A stretch of 64,000 nt of DNA from Thermoanaerobaculum sp964488355 (GCA_964488355.1 CAZAUJ010000014.1:3202-67201), one strand, 5' to 3'. Counted from the first letter of the stretch, positions 42,571 to 54,666 are shown. Translations and numbers: made by a program. The notes: generated from the sequence alone by a model not told the origin.

Positions 42571-45432
42571 ATGTACAAAGACACGCTCAACCTTCCTCAA
42601 ACGGATTTTCCCATGAAGGCTGCCAGTGCCCAGCGGGAGCCGGAGCGGTTGGCCCTGTGGGAACAGCAAAACGTGTACCAGCTGATCCGTCAAGCGCGTG
42701 CCGGCCGGCCCAAGTTCCTGCTGCACGATGGCCCGCCCTACGCCAATGACCACATCCATATGGGCACTGCCCTGAACAAGATACTCAAGGACCTGGTGGT
42801 GCGCTCCCGCACGATGATGGGCTTCGATGTGCCCTTCGTGCCCGGTTGGGACTGCCACGGCCTGCCCATCGAGCACAAGGTGGACCGGGAGCTGGGGGCG
42901 CGCAAGGCGGGCATGGACGAGCAGGCCATTCGCGCTGCCTGTCGCAGCTACGCGGAGCGCTTTGTGGCGGTACAACGGCAAGAGTTTCGCCGCTTGGGTT
43001 GTCTGGGCAGCTGGGACCAACCTTACCTCACGATGACCGCACGCTACGAGGCGGATATTACGGCCGCCTTGGGCAAGGTGGTGGAAGCGGGGCTCCTATA
43101 CCGTGAACGCAAAGCCATCCGCTGGTGCTGGCACTGCCGCACCGCCTTGGCCGAGGCGGAGCTGGAGTACCAAAGCAGGATGGACCCGGAAATTTGGGTG
43201 GCTTTTCCTGCCGTGGCACCGCAGGAGGTGAGGGCCCGTTTCGGCCAGGAAGGCGATGGGCCGGTGGCCTTCGTCATTTGGACCACTACCCCTTGGACCA
43301 TCCCCTCAAACTTGGCCATCGCCGCGCACCCGCAGGCCAGCTACGTCCTTTGGGCTACGCCGCGGGGCACGCTGGTGGTGGCGGAAAAATTGCTGGCCGC
43401 AGCTCGCGAGGTGCTGGGTTTGACGGGAGAGGTGGTAGGCAAGGCCACGGGCGAGGCGCTGGTGGGCGTGGTTTACCAGCATCCCTTGCCGCAAGAATGG
43501 CGGGTGCGCTTGCCTGAAGGGGCGTCCGTGTTCCGGCTGGTGGGGGCGGATTATGTAACTTTGGACACGGGCAGCGGCTTGGTGCACATAGCCCCGGGAC
43601 ACGGGGAGGAGGACTTTCGCACCGGGAAGGTGTGGGGTCTGCCGGTGCTTTCGCCCGTGGACGAGCAGGGGAAGTACACCCCCGAGGTGAGCGAGCTGGC
43701 GGGCGAGCACGTTTTTGCTGCTAACCCACGCATTACCCAGCGGTTGGAACAGGCAGGGGCGTTGCTGCGGGCAGGGGAAGGGTCCCACGAGTACCCCCAC
43801 TGCTGGCGCTGCCGGCAGCCAGTGATCTTCCGCGCCACCGAGCAGTACTTCATCGCCCTCACCCCCGAAGCAAGCCCCCACGCCCGCATCAACTTGCGCG
43901 AGCAAGCGCTGCACGCCATCGGCCAGGTGACCTGGGTGCCCCGCTGGGGACGAGAGCGCATTGAGGCCATGGTGGCTAACCGCTTCGAATGGTGCGTGTC
44001 CCGCCAGCGGCGCTGGGGCTCCCCTATCACCGTGCTGGTGTGCAGCGGGTGCGGGAGCATCTGGCCGGATGGTTCGGACCAGGAAGCCACTCGGCGGTTT
44101 TTCGCCAAAGTGGAAGGGGTGTTTGCCGAGGAGGGTGCGGATGCCTGGTACCGCCGCCCCGCAAGCTTTTTTGCCCCGCAGGGGCTGCGTTGCCGCCACT
44201 GCGGTGGGCAGGAGTTCATCAAGGAGCAGGACATCCTGGATGTGTGGTTTGATTCGGGGGCTTCCCACCTAGCGGTTTTGGACCGCAACCGCTTCCCTGG
44301 GCTGTCCTGGCCAGCCGATCTCTACCTGGAAGGGCACGATCAGTACCGCGGCTGGTTCCAGTCCTCGCTGCTGGTGGGGGTGGTGACCCACGGAGCCGCT
44401 CCCTATCGCACCGTGCTCACCCACGGACACGTGCTGGACGGCTCCGGGAGAAAAATGTCCAAATCTTTGGGCAACGCGGTTTCGCCCATGGAGGTAACGG
44501 AGAAGTTCGGAGCCGATGTGTTGCGCCTGTGGGTTTGTTCGGTGGATTTTCGCGAGGACATGCCCTTTTCTTTTGACTCCCTGGAGCGCGTGGCCGAGTC
44601 CTACCGCAAGATCCGCAACACGGTGCGTTTTCTCCTGGCCAACATCAACGGTTTCGATCCAGAGAGGGACGCGCTGCCGCTGGCGCAGCTTCAACCTCTT
44701 GACGCCTACTTCCTTCGTCGGGGCAAGCGCCTGGCGGGCACGCTGCTGCGGGCCTATGAGGATTACGAGTTTCACACCGTTTACCACGCCCTGGTGAACT
44801 TCTGTGCGGTGGACCTTTCCGCCCTCTACCTGGACATGCTCAAGGACAGGCTCTACTGCTCGCACCCCACCTCTCGGGAGAGGCGCTCGGCGCAGACGGT
44901 GCTCTATCACTTGGCCCGGCTGCTGGTGACGTTCATGGCGCCGGCGATGCCCTTCACCGCCGACGAGGCCTACGGCTTTCTCCCGGGAAGGCGGCTCGCC
45001 TCGGTGCACCTGGAGGAGTTCCACACCCTTGAAGGCCTGTCGGAAAATCCCGCTCAAGACCAGGCTATGGAGCGCCTGTTGGCCTTCCGCGAGGAGGTGT
45101 ATCGAAAGCTGGAACAGCTGCGGCGCCAGGGCATTGCCGGCAAGACGGGGGAGGCAGCCCTGTACCTTGCAGGCGAGCGAGGGGAGTTTTCCAGCGACTT
45201 GACGGCGGCGGGCGTGGATTTGGCCGAGTTCTTAATCGTGGCCCAAGTGCTGGAGGGCCCGGCACAGGAGGCTTCCGTTGTCTACCCGGGTCTGCAGTTT
45301 GCCGTGGATCGGGCACCGGGCGAGGCCTGCCCCCGCTGCTGGCGGGTGCTGCCGCCGGCGGGAAAGGGTGAGCACCCCCAGCTCTGTTCCCGTTGCCTGG
45401 CGGTGGTGACGGCGTTGAGGTCGGCAGCGTGA
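42571..45432 (+). CDS. ileS: Isoleucyl-tRNA synthetase
   Basis: A 953-residue class I synthetase: HIGH-type motif PYANDHIHMGTALN, WDCHGLPIEHKVD, editing (CP1) domain, KMSKS loop GRKMSKSLGNAVSP, anticodon domain and a C-terminal zinc site (CPRCW and CSRC). It charges tRNA-Ile in the cytoplasm. The zinc site and overall length fit the bacterial IleS1 type. ATG 42571 gives the normal start YKDTLNLPQTDFPMKA with GAGGGA upstream; an in-frame extension to 42511 is not favoured. It overlaps lspA by four bases. Confidence 0.97.
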   Translation: MYKDTLNLPQTDFPMKAASAQREPERLALWEQQNVYQLIRQARAGRPKFLLHDGPPYANDHIHMGTALNKILKDLVVRSRTMMGFDVPFVPGWDCHGLPIEHKVDRELGARKAGMDEQAIRAACRSYAERFVAVQRQEFRRLGCLGSWDQPYLTMTARYEADITAALGKVVEAGLLYRERKAIRWCWHCRTALAEAELEYQSRMDPEIWVAFPAVAPQEVRARFGQEGDGPVAFVIWTTTPWTIPSNLAIAAHPQASYVLWATPRGTLVVAEKLLAAAREVLGLTGEVVGKATGEALVGVVYQHPLPQEWRVRLPEGASVFRLVGADYVTLDTGSGLVHIAPGHGEEDFRTGKVWGLPVLSPVDEQGKYTPEVSELAGEHVFAANPRITQRLEQAGALLRAGEGSHEYPHCWRCRQPVIFRATEQYFIALTPEASPHARINLREQALHAIGQVTWVPRWGRERIEAMVANRFEWCVSRQRRWGSPITVLVCSGCGSIWPDGSDQEATRRFFAKVEGVFAEEGADAWYRRPASFFAPQGLRCRHCGGQEFIKEQDILDVWFDSGASHLAVLDRNRFPGLSWPADLYLEGHDQYRGWFQSSLLVGVVTHGAAPYRTVLTHGHVLDGSGRKMSKSLGNAVSPMEVTEKFGADVLRLWVCSVDFREDMPFSFDSLERVAESYRKIRNTVRFLLANINGFDPERDALPLAQLQPLDAYFLRRGKRLAGTLLRAYEDYEFHTVYHALVNFCAVDLSALYLDMLKDRLYCSHPTSRERRSAQTVLYHLARLLVTFMAPAMPFTADEAYGFLPGRRLASVHLEEFHTLEGLSENPAQDQAMERLLAFREEVYRKLEQLRRQGIAGKTGEAALYLAGERGEFSSDLTAAGVDLAEFLIVAQVLEGPAQEASVVYPGLQFAVDRAPGEACPRCWRVLPPAGKGEHPQLCSRCLAVVTALRSAA

Positions 45433-45920
45433 GCCAGCTGGCTCGCGTGCTCCTCGTGCCCACCCTGGTCCTTGTCTTGGACCAGATGAGCAAGGTGTGG
45501 GTGGTGGCATCCTTGCCCTACGGCAGCCACCTGAGCCTTGTGCCTGGCTTTTGCCAGCTGGTGCACACCACCAATCGCGGGGTGGCCTTTGGCTTGCTTG
45601 CCGATACCGGCCCCCTATCCCAAGTGCTGCTCTTGGTTCTGATTTTGGCTTTGGTGGCGTTTGTGGGCTGGCAGCTTTGGCAGCACCGGGAAAGTCCAGG
45701 GCTGCGTTGGGCCTTGGGTTCGATTCTGGGAGGGGCGCTGGGTAACCTGGCGGACCGGCTCCTGCGCGGTGAGGTGGTGGACTTTCTCGACATGTACGTG
45801 GTCATTTCCGGCCGCGCGTACCACTGGCCTGCCTTTAACCTGGCCGACTCTGCAATTACCTTGGGCGCTTTGGCGTTGTTGTTCTTGCCGGCGGCGAAGC
45901 ATGCATCCCTTTCTCGTTGA
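45429..45920 (+). CDS. lspA: Lipoprotein signal peptidase (signal peptidase II)
   Basis: A 163-residue aspartic protease with four membrane helices. Motifs: LVLDQMSKVWVV, TTNRGVAFGLLAD and the two catalytic aspartates in GGALGNLADRLLRGEVVDF and AFNLADSAITLG. It cleaves diacylated prolipoproteins before the lipobox Cys. GTG 45429 overlaps the ileS stop (GTGA). ileS-lspA is a common pair; here lgt follows with a 20-base overlap, so two steps of lipoprotein maturation are encoded together. Confidence 0.95.
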   Translation: MSQLARVLLVPTLVLVLDQMSKVWVVASLPYGSHLSLVPGFCQLVHTTNRGVAFGLLADTGPLSQVLLLVLILALVAFVGWQLWQHRESPGLRWALGSILGGALGNLADRLLRGEVVDFLDMYVVISGRAYHWPAFNLADSAITLGALALLFLPAAKHASLSR

Positions 45921-46680
45921 TTTCGGGTTTTTCCAGTTGCCCACCTACGGTGTGCTCTTAGCCACGGGGTTGGTGCTGGCCCTGTGGACGGCAAAGAAAC
46001 GGGCCCGTAGGGCCGGCTTACCGGGGGAAAAGGTGGTGGACCTGGGGGTGTGGGTGGTGCTTTGGGGGCTGGTTGGGGGCAAGGTGCTGTTGGTGGTCAC
46101 AGACCCCTCGTACCTCGGAAGCCTACAGGGCCTGCTGAGCCTGCTGCGGGCGGGCGGGGTGTTTTACGGTGGCTTACTGGGTGCTTTGCTGGCCGCAGTG
46201 CTGCTTCTGCGCCGTTACCGGTTACCTTTTTTCCCGGTGGCCGACTTGCTGGCGCCGTCCATTGCCCTGGGCCACGCTTTTGGTCGCCTGGGCTGCTTTG
46301 CCGCTGGGTGCTGCTATGGTGCCCGCTGCCAACAGCCATGGTCGGTGACCTTTACTGACCCGCGCGCCGCCGCCTTTTCTGGCACACCCCTGGGCGTGCC
46401 GCTGCACCCGACCCAGCTTTACGAGGCGGCTTTCAACTTGGCCAACTTCTTCTTCTTAGCGTGGCTCTTTCGGCGGTTAGAGGGCCGTGGGCAGGGCCAG
46501 GTGTTTGGGGCTTACCTGGTAAGCTACGGTGTGGCCCGCTTTGTCATCGAGTTTTACCGAGGCGATGCGGACCGTGGCTTCGTCTTTGGCGGTCTTCTTT
46601 CTACCAGCCAGGCCATAGCTCTGGTGATGGTTTCTTTGGGGGTGGTGCTCATCCTGCGTGCCTGGCGGCGCTTGCGCTAG
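45901..46680 (+). CDS. lgt: Prolipoprotein diacylglyceryl transferase
   Basis: A 259-residue polytopic enzyme. It starts HPFLVDFGFFQLPTYGVLLATG, then has GGKVLLVV, LRAGGVFYGGLLGAL, LGHAFGRLGCFAAGCCYG (the Lgt signature region in its GRLGCFxAGCCYG variant) and HPTQLYEA. It transfers diacylglycerol to the lipobox Cys of prolipoproteins in the inner membrane. The variant signature lacks the GNFINGE wording of E. coli Lgt but is seen in other phyla. It overlaps lspA by 20 bases. Confidence 0.9.
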   Translation: MHPFLVDFGFFQLPTYGVLLATGLVLALWTAKKRARRAGLPGEKVVDLGVWVVLWGLVGGKVLLVVTDPSYLGSLQGLLSLLRAGGVFYGGLLGALLAAVLLLRRYRLPFFPVADLLAPSIALGHAFGRLGCFAAGCCYGARCQQPWSVTFTDPRAAAFSGTPLGVPLHPTQLYEAAFNLANFFFLAWLFRRLEGRGQGQVFGAYLVSYGVARFVIEFYRGDADRGFVFGGLLSTSQAIALVMVSLGVVLILRAWRRLR

Positions 46681-46684
46681 GGCT

Positions 46685-47633
46685 ATGGACGGGCAAGGCA
46701 GGCTGGAACTGCGGGTGCCGCCGGAGGCCGATGGGTTGCGGCTGGACCGTTTTCTCGCTGCAGCCGGTTACGGCTGGTCCCGCGCTCAGGTAGCGCGTTG
46801 GGTAGACGAGGGCTTTGTCCTGCGCAACGGCCAGCCAAGCAAGCCGGGGCAGTTCCTCAAGACGGGCGACCTTATCCTGGTCACACCTCCGCCCCTCAAG
46901 CCCGCCACGGTGGAACCCCAGCCCATTCCCCTGGAGGTGCTGTACGAAGACGAGGACCTGCTGGTGGTGAACAAGCCTCCCGGCATGGTGGTGCATCCGG
47001 CTGCCGGCAACCCCGACGGCACCCTGGTTAACGCCGTCCTGGCTCACTGCCGCAAGCTATCCGGGGTGGGAGGTGTGGAGCGGCCCGGCATCGTGCACCG
47101 TCTGGACAAGGACACCTCCGGGGTGCTGGTGGTGGCCAAGACTGACCATGCCCACCGCCTGTTGGAGCTGGCCTTCCGCTGGCGCACGACGGAAAAGCGG
47201 TACCTGGCGTTGGTTTACGGTAACCCCAAAAGCGAGGAAGGCGTGGTGGAGGCGGCTATCGGTCGCCATCCGGTGGAAAGAAAACGCATGGCTGTGGTGA
47301 AAGACGGGCGCTCCTCCCGCACCCTTTGGTGGGTGAGAGAGCGCTTTGCTGGCCTGGCCCTGTTGGAGTGCCGGCCCATTACCGGCCGCACCCATCAAAT
47401 CCGCGTCCACTTGGCCCATATCGGCCACGCCATCGTGGGTGACCCCCTCTACGCCGGCCGTCAGTGGCGGGAGCTGAAACACAAGGAGCTGCAGCTGGCC
47501 TGCCGCGCCTTTCCGCGCCAAGCCCTGCACGCCTGGCGGCTGGCCTTTCGCCACCCGCGCAGCGGAGAAACGGTGAGTTTCGAGGCGCCGTTGCCCGCCG
47601 ACCTGCACCAGCTCCTGGAGTTGGCGCGCCGCC

Positions 47634-47641
<8 letters not shown>
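46685..47641 (+). CDS. rluD: Pseudouridine synthase RluD family
   Basis: A 318-residue protein with an N-terminal S4 domain (about 10-70: LRLDRFLAAAGYGWSRAQVARWV) and a catalytic domain with VNKPPGMVVHPAAGNPDGTLVNAVL, the active-site Asp in GIVHRLDKDTSGVLVVAK, and GRTHQIRVHLAHIGHAIVGDPLY. It makes pseudouridines in 23S rRNA helix 69 or a related site. It begins four bases after lgt and converges on the NtrC-type regulator with an eight-base overlap. Confidence 0.94.
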
Positions 47642-49002
<1,361 letters not shown>

Positions 49003-49022
<20 letters not shown>

Positions 49023-51765
49023 GGTTAGGTCCCTCCTTGGGTAGTTCCACCCGCATCACCGTACCCGTGGGCTGGTTGGCGAGCACGTGAACCTCCCCTC
49101 CGTGGGCCCGCACGATGTCGCGAGTGATGGCCAAGCCCAAACCCGTGCCCCCTTGCCCCGCGCGGGTGGTGACAAAGGGTTCAAACACCTGCTCGCGCAG
49201 CGCCTCGGGGATGCCCGGCCCCGTGTCCCGTACCTCGAGCAGAGCTCGGGCGTCCTCCTCCCAAACCTCCGCCTCCACCTGCCCGCCGGCAGGCGTGGCT
49301 TGCAGGGCGTTGCGCAGCAAATTGTGCACCGCCAGCTCCAGCTGCACTCGGTTGGCGGCAATGGGTAAGGTGTCGGGTGCGCGGCAAGTGAAGGAAATCC
49401 CCAGACGCTTGGCCTCGCCGCGCAGCGAGGCCCAAACCTCACGCGCCACCGCGGCCAAATCCACCGGCTGCCGGGCAAAGCCGGAGGGTCGGGCCAGTTC
49501 CAGCAAGTTGGTGACGATACGCGCCACGCGGAAGGCTTGCTCCTCGATCTTTTCCGCCAGGCCGGCGCGGGGGTCGGGCGCCGGGGTGAGCTCGCGCAGC
49601 AGCTGGGCGTAGGAAGCTATACCGGTGACCGGCGTGTTCACCTCGTGCGCCAGACCCGCCGCCAGCCGGCCCAAGGCGGCCATGCGTTCCTGCTGGGCCA
49701 GACGGTGTTCCAGCTCCAGCTGCTGGGTAATATCTTCCACCGCCACCACACGCCCGTCTCGCTGCCCGGGTTGCAGCTCCACGGTAGAAACGGACAGCAG
49801 CCCCACGCGCTCACCGCCGCCAAGGAGCTGCACCTGCATGCCCGCCACTTTTTCCGGCAGCGCCCCGCCCCAAGAGGGTGGGAGCTTGACCAGCTGGGCC
49901 AGGGAAATCCCGGCCAGGGTGCCGTCTTCCTTGGAGAACAGGCTCATGGCCCGCTGGTTGGCGCGGAGGATGGTGCCGTTGGCATCGCAAATAAGCAAGG
50001 CGGTAGCGGCCGACTCGAAAACGCGTTCCAGGTACTCTTCCAGCAAGCGGTGCTGCTCCACCTGGCGAACGAGGTCGGAAAGCAGCACGCTGTTTTCCAG
50101 GGCCAGGGCCGCCTGCGCCACGAGAGCACCTACCAGCCGGCGCTCGGCGTGGGTCAGAGGTAAGGCGCCCTCTTTCCGTCCCACGTATGCCACCCCCATG
50201 AGGCGGTCACCCCGCACCATGGGGAAGCGGTGCCAGAGGCCTCTCGCTTTGAGCGGTGCCTCGTGCGGGCTGGGGTATGGGCCTTGCACGGAGGTTATCG
50301 GCAGGGAGGCCGCCTCCCCGGTGGGATAGGCTGGCAGCAAGGCCTCGCCGGAAGCACGGTAAAGCACCACCTGATCCACGGCCAAGGCTTGGCGCAGGAG
50401 CTCACCCAGGCGCGCCAGCAGCAGCTCCGGGTCGAAGATGCCCACCGCTTGCTCGGCGAAGGTGGCCAGAGCTTGCCGCGCCGCCCATCGCTCGCGGTAC
50501 TGCCACCGCTCCACCGCGGTCAAAAGCGCCCGCCGCACGGGAACTGCCAAGCCCACCAGCGCCACGCCAGCTGCCGCCGCCAACAGCGTGCGCAGCTGCC
50601 CCAAGCCTGGGCCCACCTCGGTGAGCCAAAGGTTGAACAGGGCAAAGGCCACACCCCCCAGGATCACCGCCCCCCCGGTGGCCACCACCTGCCGCAGCAC
50701 GTCCTCCAGGTCCCAAAGGCGAAACTCCAGCAGGGAGGAGGCCACCCCCAGGGGAACCAGGGTTAAGGGCAAGAGGGAAAGCCAGGAGAGGATTTCCAGC
50801 TCGGCGCCGGCCAGCTGGGGGATCAGCGAGAGCAGCAAGTAGGGGGTGAAGCCAGCCGCCGCCCCGGCAGCCACCCACTCCAACTGGCGGCGGCGTGTGG
50901 GGTCGGGTCGGGCGCGAGCGTAGACTTTTCCCGCCACCAGGCCAGCCAGTGCCACCCCGCTCACCACCAGCACGGCGGTGAGCTGGTCCAGGGCATCGGC
51001 CACCACCACCGGGCCCACCACGGGTGGAACGAGGCCCAAGAACAACAGCAACTTGGCTGCGCCGACGAGGAGCGAGGGCACGAACAGCCGCACGCACCAC
51101 CAGCGCGACAGCACCACCACGGGAAAAAGGCCAAAGAACAAGACCAAAAGCGGAGGCAAGAACAGCCGCCCCAGGTCGCGCACCAGCAGCAGCCACTGGG
51201 CCAGGAGCTCCTGGGGACCGGAGATGGCCACGGTAGGGAACAGGGTTGCCGTTAGGGCGAAAAATCGAGCCGCGTGCCCCGAAGGCTGGCGCAGGTACAC
51301 GCCGGAGGCGACCAGCACCGAAAACATGGCGGCGAACGCCACCAAAAGGTAGCGCACATCCACGTGCACAGGCGGCGCGTAGTACGGCACCTCCCGCCGC
51401 CCCTGGCCGCGTTGAAGGGTGAGGGTGACCACCCGCTGAGCAAAGAGCACGCGTTCCAGCTGCTGCAGGCTCCCTACCTCTTGCCCGTCCACCGCCAGAA
51501 TCAGGTCACCGCGAGCCAGCCCAGCGCGAGCTGCGCCCGATTTGGGCACTACCTGGGTAAGCAACAGCCCTTCGGGTAAAGCCACGGCACGAAAATCCAG
51601 CCTCTGGAACTGGCTTACCTGTCGCATAACCCCCAGAAGGCCGGCCACGATCGCCAGTACCCCCATCGCCCCGACCAGCAGGGAGCGAGCGGGGTGGGTA
51701 GCCAAGCCCTCCACCGCCACCTTGGCTAGGGGAAAGGCAGCCGAATCGGGGGACGCCTTGTTCAC
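49003..51765 (-). CDS. Membrane histidine kinase with PDZ, multi-helix, GAF and PAS input
   Basis: A 920-residue kinase. One helix (about 28-47), a periplasmic PDZ-like domain (about 60-125: LTQVVPKSGAARAGLARGDLILAVDGQEV), about eight more helices (130-420), GAF (about 435-580), PAS (about 590-690), HisKA with GLAHEVNTPVTGIASYAQLL and an ATPase domain with NLLRNALQATP, VRDTGPGIP and GTGLGLAITR. It pairs with the overlapping NtrC-type regulator. The PDZ placed outside suggests peptide sensing, as inference. GTG 51765 has no Shine-Dalgarno; TATAAT lies eight bases upstream. Confidence 0.93.
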
Positions 51766-51796
51766 AAAAACGAATTATATCCGATTTTTCGAACAA
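51758..51796 (-). promoter_or_regulatory. Leaderless promoter of the kinase/regulator pair, flanked by an inverted repeat
   Basis: A perfect TATAAT (51774-51779, reverse strand) lies eight bases before GTG 51765. TTGTTC (51758-51763) and GAACAA (51791-51796) flank it as a 6-bp inverted repeat, a possible operator. This is one of the few AT-rich patches in the region. Confidence 0.5.
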
Positions 51797-51823
51797 AACC
51801 GAGCGCCTTAGGGGTGCGGCGCC

Positions 51824-52255
51824 TCAAGCGTCAATGGCTTCCAGCATCTTCACCGCCAGCTTGAGGAAATCGGCCTCGGTGACGATGCCCAGCAGGCGAC
51901 CCTCCCCATCCACCACCGGCAAGCAGCCGAACTTGTTCTCCAGCAGGATCTTTGCCGCCTCGCGCACGGGCATGTCAGGCGGGGCGGTGAGGGCATCGTG
52001 CATCAGCTCCTTCACCGGGATTTGGGAAAACAGCCGGTGTTCCTCTTTTTGGGAAATCCCGGCAAAGACCGAAAAGGAGGCCGCCAGCAGGTCGCGGTGG
52101 GTGACCAAACCCACCAGCGTGTCGCCGCGCACCACGGGCAAGTGACGCACGCGACCGCGCTCCATGCAGGAGCGAGCGTCTTCCAGGGAGTCGTCCTCCG
52201 AGAGGGTGATGACCTCCCGGGTCATGATGTCGGCCAGTTTTAGCCGGTACGGCAT
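51824..52255 (-). CDS. CBS-pair domain protein
   Basis: A 143-residue stand-alone CBS (Bateman) module. First CBS: LADIMTREVITLSEDDSLEDARSCM, VRHLPVVRGDTLVGLVTHRDLL; second: VKELMHDALTAPPDMPVREAAKILLEN, FGCLPVVDGEGRLLGIVTEADFL. These pairs bind adenine nucleotides and regulate partner proteins. No partner is fused, so the role is open. ATG 52255 has no Shine-Dalgarno; TATACT lies six bases upstream. It is divergent from aconitase. Confidence 0.9.
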   Translation of the reverse strand: MPYRLKLADIMTREVITLSEDDSLEDARSCMERGRVRHLPVVRGDTLVGLVTHRDLLAASFSVFAGISQKEEHRLFSQIPVKELMHDALTAPPDMPVREAAKILLENKFGCLPVVDGEGRLLGIVTEADFLKLAVKMLEAIDA

Positions 52256-52261
52256 GGCCGA

Positions 52262-52267
52262 AGTATA
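52262..52267 (-). promoter_or_regulatory. Candidate leaderless -10 for the CBS gene
   Basis: TATACT (5 of 6) followed by TCGGCC and ATG 52255. Flanking bases resemble the divergent aconitase -10 (AAAGG before and TCG after the hexamer). Confidence 0.45.
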
Positions 52268-52357
52268 CCTTTGGCTAACCCGGCACGAAAGGCGAGTTTG
52301 CCTGGGGCACTTCGCGACCCTCGGGATGGGGCGAAAGCTCCGCCGATGCCAAAGGCG

Positions 52358-52363
52358 TATACT
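52358..52363 (+). promoter_or_regulatory. Candidate -10 of aconitase
   Basis: TATACT (5 of 6), 35 bases before ATG 52399; -35 region unconvincing. Confidence 0.35.
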
Positions 52364-52398
52364 TTCGCTGCCGGCCCGGCCGGCCCTCGGAGGTGCCC

Positions 52399-54666
52399 AT
52401 GCATACCATCGAGACCACCCCGGAAATGGTGGTGCAGGTTTACGCGCGCACGCGGGAACGCTTGGCGGTAGTTCGCCGCCGCCTCGGCCGTCCTTTGACC
52501 CTGGCGGAAAAGGTGATGTTTGGCCACCTGGACGACCCGGAGGGTCAGGAGCTGGCGCCGGGGGAGGCGTACCTGGCCCTGTGTCCGGACAGGGTGGCTA
52601 TGCAGGACGCCACCGCGCAGATGGCCCTCCTGCAGTTCATGTCCGCTGGCTTGGAGCGCACGGCCGTGCCCACCACGGTGCACTGCGACCACCTCATCCG
52701 GGCCCGCTCGGGAGCGGCGGAGGACGTGGCGCGAGCCATTGAGGAGAACCGGGAGGTTTACGAGTTCCTCGAGTCGGTTTCCGCGCGCTACGGCATTGGT
52801 TTTTGGCGTCCCGGCTCGGGCATCATCCATCAGGTGGTGCTGGAAAACTATGCCTTCCCCGGGGGGATGATGATCGGCACCGATTCGCACACCCCCAACG
52901 CCGGGGGCCTGGGCATGTTTGCCGCGGGTGTGGGCGGGGCGGATGCGGTGGATGTGATGGCGGGCTTTCCTTGGGAGGTGTTACAGCCCAGGCTCATTGG
53001 TGTGCGGCTGGTGGGCGAGCTTTCCGGCTGGACGGCGCCCAAGGACGTGATTCTCAAGCTCTTGGACATCCTCACGGTCAAGGGTGGCACCAACGCTGTG
53101 GTGGAGTTTTTCGGGCCTGGCTGCCGCTCCATTTCCTGCACCGGCAAGGCCACCATCACCAATATGGGTGCTGAGCACGGTGCCACCACTTCCATCTTCC
53201 CCTTCGATGAGCGCATGGCCACCTACTTGCGGGCGACGCGTCGAGAAGACATTGCCTCGCTGGCGGAAGCCAACCTGGATTTGCTCACCGCCGACCCGGA
53301 GGTGGAGCAGGAACCGGAAAGGTTCTTCCACCGGCTGGTCGAAATCGACCTCTCCCAGCTGGAACCCCACTTGGTCGGACCGCACTCGCCCGATCTGGCC
53401 CGGCCTTTGTCCCAGGTGCCGGCTGCAGTTAAGGAAAACAACTATCCGGCCAAGATCGCTGCCTGCCTGGTGGGCTCCTGCACCAACTCCTCCTACGAGG
53501 ACATCTGTCGCGCCGCCGAGGTGGCCAAGCAGGCCTTGGCCTTGGGTGTCAAGGCGCGCGTGCCCCTTTACATTACCCCGGGTTCCGAGCAGGTCTACGC
53601 CACCATGGAGCGGGACGGTTTGCTGCCCACCTTGCAAGCCTTTGGGGCGGTGGTGCTGGCCAACGCCTGCGGTCCCTGCATCGGCCAGTGGCAACGGGAC
53701 GATACGCCCAAGGGCACGCCCAACACCATCGTCAACTCCTTCAACCGGAACTTTCCCGCGCGGAACGATGGTAACCCGGCGACCCTTTCCTTCATTGCTT
53801 CTCCCGAGGTCGTGGTGGCCTACGCGGCGGCCGGGACCTTGGAAGTGAACCCGGTGGCGGGAGAGATTCCCGTCAACGGTAAAAAGGTCAAGCTTGCCCC
53901 GCCACCACCGGCGCCGGAGGTGCCGCCCGCCGGCTTCGTCTTTAAGGCTGAAGGCTACGTGCCCCCTCCGCCCGATGGGCGCCACGTGGAGGTAAGGCTG
54001 CGGCCCGGTTCCGAACGCCTTCAGGCGCTGGAGCCCTTCCCCGGCTGGGATGGCCAGGATTACATTGAGCTACCAGTGATTCTCAAGGCGCGGGGCAAGT
54101 GCACCACCGACCATATCAGCCCCGCCGGTCCGTGGCTGAAGTACCGCGGTCACTTGGACAACATTTCCAACAACCTCTTCCTTGGCGCCATGAACGCTTT
54201 TACCGGCGAGGCAGGCAAAGCCAAGCATCCCCTCACCGGCGAGGTGATGGAGGTGGCCAAGATTGCCCGCGATTTGAGGAACCGCGGTTTGCGCTGGGTG
54301 GTGGTGGGCGACGAGAACTACGGGGAAGGCTCGTCCCGAGAGCACGCGGCCATGGAGCCCCGCCATCTTGGTGGGGTGGCCGTGATTGCCCGCTCCTTTG
54401 CCCGTATTCACGAAACCAACCTGAAAAAGCAGGGGATCCTGCCGCTTGTGTTCCAGGACGCAGCGGATTACGACAAGGTGCGGGAAGGGGACCGAATTTC
54501 CATCCTGGGTTTGGCCCAGCTGGCCCCGGGAAAGCCGGTGCGTGTGGTGCTCCACCACCAGGACGGCAGCCAGGAGGAGATCTTCTGCCGGCACAGCTTG
54601 TCTGAGGAGCAGATTGGCTGGTTTAAGGCGGGTTCCGCGCTCAACATCTTGCGGCAAAAGCGCTGA
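52399..54666 (+). CDS. acn: Aconitate hydratase
   Basis: A 755-residue enzyme resembling mitochondrial-type aconitases. 4Fe-4S ligands appear in LVGSCTNSSYED and ANACGPCIGQW; other marks are GTDSHTPNAGGLGMFAAGVGGADAVDVMAG, KCTTDHISPAGPW and the swivelling-domain GSSREHAAMEPRHLGG. It interconverts citrate and isocitrate in the TCA cycle. ATG 52399 is chosen over GTG 52393 because CGGAGGTG then sits as Shine-Dalgarno. Length is between the short mitochondrial and long AcnA forms. It is transcribed alone or with the crcB/DUF190 genes downstream. Confidence 0.95.
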   Translation: MHTIETTPEMVVQVYARTRERLAVVRRRLGRPLTLAEKVMFGHLDDPEGQELAPGEAYLALCPDRVAMQDATAQMALLQFMSAGLERTAVPTTVHCDHLIRARSGAAEDVARAIEENREVYEFLESVSARYGIGFWRPGSGIIHQVVLENYAFPGGMMIGTDSHTPNAGGLGMFAAGVGGADAVDVMAGFPWEVLQPRLIGVRLVGELSGWTAPKDVILKLLDILTVKGGTNAVVEFFGPGCRSISCTGKATITNMGAEHGATTSIFPFDERMATYLRATRREDIASLAEANLDLLTADPEVEQEPERFFHRLVEIDLSQLEPHLVGPHSPDLARPLSQVPAAVKENNYPAKIAACLVGSCTNSSYEDICRAAEVAKQALALGVKARVPLYITPGSEQVYATMERDGLLPTLQAFGAVVLANACGPCIGQWQRDDTPKGTPNTIVNSFNRNFPARNDGNPATLSFIASPEVVVAYAAAGTLEVNPVAGEIPVNGKKVKLAPPPPAPEVPPAGFVFKAEGYVPPPPDGRHVEVRLRPGSERLQALEPFPGWDGQDYIELPVILKARGKCTTDHISPAGPWLKYRGHLDNISNNLFLGAMNAFTGEAGKAKHPLTGEVMEVAKIARDLRNRGLRWVVVGDENYGEGSSREHAAMEPRHLGGVAVIARSFARIHETNLKKQGILPLVFQDAADYDKVREGDRISILGLAQLAPGKPVRVVLHHQDGSQEEIFCRHSLSEEQIGWFKAGSALNILRQKR